Shown here piece after piece: positions 30,919-32,162 of a stretch of 32,162 bases of DNA. A program made the position numbers and the translations under genes. How positions within the stretch are numbered: position 1 is the stretch's first letter; each line of letters opens with the position of its first letter. The DNA comes from Oscillospiraceae bacterium (GTDB lineage: Bacteria > Bacillota > Clostridia > Oscillospirales > Acutalibacteraceae): the NCBI GenBank assembly GCA_015066625.1, contig SVOC01000021.1:1-32162 (forward strand). Reading direction: 5' to 3'. Below the pieces are notes generated by a model. It made no database searches. It was not told the origin of the DNA and saw only the letters and a list, made by a program, of their open reading frames with translations.

Positions 30919-31580
30919 TTTGAATCCTCCCATCTGTAACCGATACCTCTTACGGTAACAATGTGACCGCTTCCGATTTTATCACGCAGGCGGCTCATAT
31001 GAACAGAAAGAGTGTTGTCATCGATGTAGTTTCCGTCGCTGTCCCAGATGTTATGCAGAAGCTGTGAACGGGTAACGATAATTCCGCTGTTGCGGATAAG
31101 CACGGAAAGAATCTGAAATTCCGTGGGAGTCACAAAAATATTTTCTCCGTTTTTTCTGACAGACATATTGAGAGTGTCGATTGTTATATCATCACTGTTG
31201 TAAACCGTAACAGCCGATGTTCTGCGGAGTAATGCACGGATTCTTGAAAGAAGTTCACGAAGCTTGAACGGTTTTGTGACATAATCATCCGCGCCTGCAT
31301 CAAGTCCACGCACAATCTGAATTTCATCATCGCAGGCTGTAAGAAACAAAACAGGAACATTATTGCCCGCCGCACGAAGCTCGGTGCAAAGTTCAAGACC
31401 GTTGCCGTCAGGGAGCATAACATCAAACATAATTAAATTGAAAGAGAAAAACTTCATCAGCTCACGGGCTTTCATGCAGTTATCTGAACTGATAACCTCA
31501 TAACCTTCGCCCTGCAAAACCTCCGTCAATCCGTCACGCAGAAACGAATCATCCTCAACAAGCAAGATTCTCTGTTTCAT
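30915..31580 (-). CDS. OmpR-family response regulator of the exporter module
   Basis: The 221-aa protein begins at ATG 31580. The receiver has EDD at 9-11, phospho-acceptor Asp53 (MFDVMLPDGNG) and Lys103 (DDYVTKPFKL). The winged helix (about 130-221) has FVTPTEFQILSVLIRNSGIIVTRSQLL and NTLSVHMSRLRDKIG. It is overlapped by the kinase gene, so the pair is made in fixed ratio. A 16-bp palindrome stands 31 bp upstream of its own -10 and a near-identical one before the ABC operon. This makes it the likely activator of both, comparable to BceR-type regulators. Confidence 0.94.
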   Translation of the reverse strand: MKQRILLVEDDSFLRDGLTEVLQGEGYEVISSDNCMKARELMKFFSFNLIMFDVMLPDGNGLELCTELRAAGNNVPVLFLTACDDEIQIVRGLDAGADDYVTKPFKLRELLSRIRALLRRTSAVTVYNSDDITIDTLNMSVRKNGENIFVTPTEFQILSVLIRNSGIIVTRSQLLHNIWDSDGNYIDDNTLSVHMSRLRDKIGSGHIVTVRGIGYRWEDSK

Positions 31581-31620
31581 ATTTTATCATCCTTCGGCGG
31601 TTACTTGAAATTATATTTTC

Positions 31621-31678
31621 ATTATAAAGGTAAGCAGTTATTTTTTCAACCAAAAGAATCTTACGATTTCGTAAGATT
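31621..31678 (-). promoter_or_regulatory. Autoregulated promoter of the response regulator
   Basis: Minus-strand TTTATAAT (31621-31628) lacks a good -35. The palindrome CTTACGATTTCGTAAG (31660-31675) extends to a 10-bp arm pair (AATCTTACGA with TCGTAAGATT, 31657-31678, 2-nt gap) and lies 31 bp from the -10 element. The architecture matches 29936-29989, supporting positive autoregulation. Confidence 0.8.
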
Positions 31679-31791
31679 AAGTGGGTAATATCTATATCTT
31701 TCATAAATATTTGTGCATAGTTATACAGAAAAAAACAATAAATTTAATTGTAAACTTTCTGTTAACAATCAACTTGTGCCCAACACTATCC

Positions 31792-31820
31792 TTGACAAAA
31801 AAGTTGGTCAGAATTATAAT
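31792..31820 (+). promoter_or_regulatory. Consensus promoter before the structured RNA
   Basis: TTGACA (31792-31797), 17-nt spacer and TATAAT (31815-31820), both perfect. The start site is expected near 31827. No plus-strand protein frame with a ribosome site follows in the window. Confidence 0.85.
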
Positions 31821-31829
31821 TTTATCAGA

Positions 31830-31843
31830 CGAACAATTGTTCT
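31830..31843 (+). promoter_or_regulatory. LexA-type SOS box over the transcription start
   Basis: CGAACAATTGTTCT matches the Gram-positive LexA (DinR) consensus CGAAC-N4-GTTCG in 13 positions; the core GAACAATTGTTC is a perfect palindrome. Its position immediately after the -10 box is where LexA represses. It is the only such box I noticed in the window. Confidence 0.75.
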
Positions 31844-32006
31844 TTTGATAAAACAAAGATTTTAATTTTTTATAAAAACATAAGCTTCAGAGAAGCGCCG
31901 CTTGAAATATTTTTGCAAAAAATATTTCAATTCCGGGGATTGGGGTTATCCCCAACAAGCGGCAAAAAGAGTGGTGCAAAAATTTGATTTTTCAAATTTG
32001 GGTACC

Positions 32007-32123
32007 CACTTGCCCTGCTTGCAAAGTTAGTGAATGGTTGAAAACCCGAACGGTTTTGCAAGCAGAATTTGCAAGAGTGTACTTACACTTGCCCTGCTTG
32101 CAAAGTTAGTGAACGGTTGAAAA
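32007..32123 (+). repeat. Two tandem 38-nt repeats, period 79
   Basis: Bases 32007-32044 and 32086-32123 are identical except for one base (GTGAATGG versus GTGAACGG). Each copy is the 5' half of a stem-loop whose loop carries the shared GTTAGTGAAYGGTTGAAAA, so the repeat is a duplicated RNA module, not a CRISPR unit. Confidence 0.85.
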
Positions 32124-32162
32124 TCGGAACAACTCGCAAGCAAAATTCGGTAAGTTTGTGTC

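Larger units (their letters stand above)
31827..32162 (+). ncRNA. Putative SOS-regulated large structured RNA, 5' part (runs off the window)
   Basis: After the promoter no open frame is evident, but strong hairpins follow one another. They are GCTTC/GAAGC (31884-31896), a three-way junction closed by GCCGCTTG (31897-31904) with CAAGCGGC (31956-31963) holding an AT-rich hairpin and TTGGGG/CCCCAA (31940-31955), and AGTGG/CCACT enclosing AAATTTGA/TCAAATTT (31970-32010). Two tandem stem-loops of shared sequence then follow, with stems CTGCTTGCAAA (32015-32025) with TTTGCAAGCAG (32055-32065) and TGCTTGC (32095-32101) with GCAAGCA (32136-32142). This density of nested pairing suggests a large ornate RNA, perhaps of the GOLLD or ROOL kind, which are often phage-linked. 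I cannot confirm a family. The 3' end is outside the window. Confidence 0.6.

Noticed and set aside
32007-32162. CRISPR array at the right edge
   Set aside because: Only two copies, the repeat unit is half of a long stem-loop, and the spacer-like part also pairs with the repeat; no cas genes are seen.

Overview
The window looks like a chromosomal segment of a low- to moderate-GC Gram-positive anaerobe of the Clostridia, probably an Oscillospiraceae/Ruminococcaceae-type gut bacterium. The reasons are the strong GGAGG-type ribosome sites, near-consensus TTGACA-N17-TATAAT promoters, frequent TTG starts, a PadR-DUF2812 pair, a NadD-YqeK fusion, Bce/MacB-like transporter operons, and scars of Tn4451/ICE-type mobile elements. 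No replication genes are present and the taxon is inferred, not proven.

Layout. (1) 1-2690 is an accessory edge. It holds a chimeric gene that joins the front of a ParM/StbA-like plasmid-segregation protein to the tail of a TnpV-like transposon protein, an AT-rich GT14-type glycosyltransferase with its own perfect promoter, and an unidentified short ORF. (2) 2700-3958 is a PadR regulator with a DUF2812 membrane protein; a perfect 15-bp inverted repeat flanks the -10 box. (3) 4041-9432 (minus) is a secreted pectate-lyase-fold protein and a two-component system with a very large multi-spanning sensor kinase. (4) 9525-10692 is a divergent HD-phosphohydrolase/Nudix pair with overlapping back-to-back promoters. 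(5) 10741-16552 (minus) is a housekeeping block. An ABC ATPase and its permease lead into nadD-yqeK (fused), rsfS and leuS with tiny gaps or overlaps, and rpsU follows from its own promoter. (6) 16795-19563 has two tRNA-Ser genes, a duplicated tRNA-Ser 3' end, an acyltransferase, a lipid kinase and tRNA-Ala(CGC). (7) 19797-22190 is a decayed mobile-element patch: a serine-recombinase tail, an Rhs/DNRLRE protein fragment, an orphan coiled-coil ORF and a hairpin-rich segment that could be an oriT. (8) 22250-31580 (minus) is a response regulator/kinase pair and a four-gene ABC export operon: ATPase, two paralogous ~930-residue FtsX-type permeases, and a secreted membrane-anchored beta-sandwich protein. 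(9) 31680-32162 has no protein gene. It holds a consensus promoter, a LexA-like SOS box on the predicted start site, and a run of strong hairpins with a tandem repeated module. This reads as the 5' part of a large structured non-coding RNA that runs off the window.

How parts work together. The 16-bp palindrome CTTAC(A/G)ATTTCGTAAG occurs twice, 30 or 31 bp from an identical TTTATAAT element. One copy is upstream of the response-regulator operon and one is upstream of the ABC operon. This predicts that the two-component system activates itself and the exporter, as in envelope-stress or peptide-resistance modules. The most novel candidate is the SOS-controlled structured RNA at the right edge.
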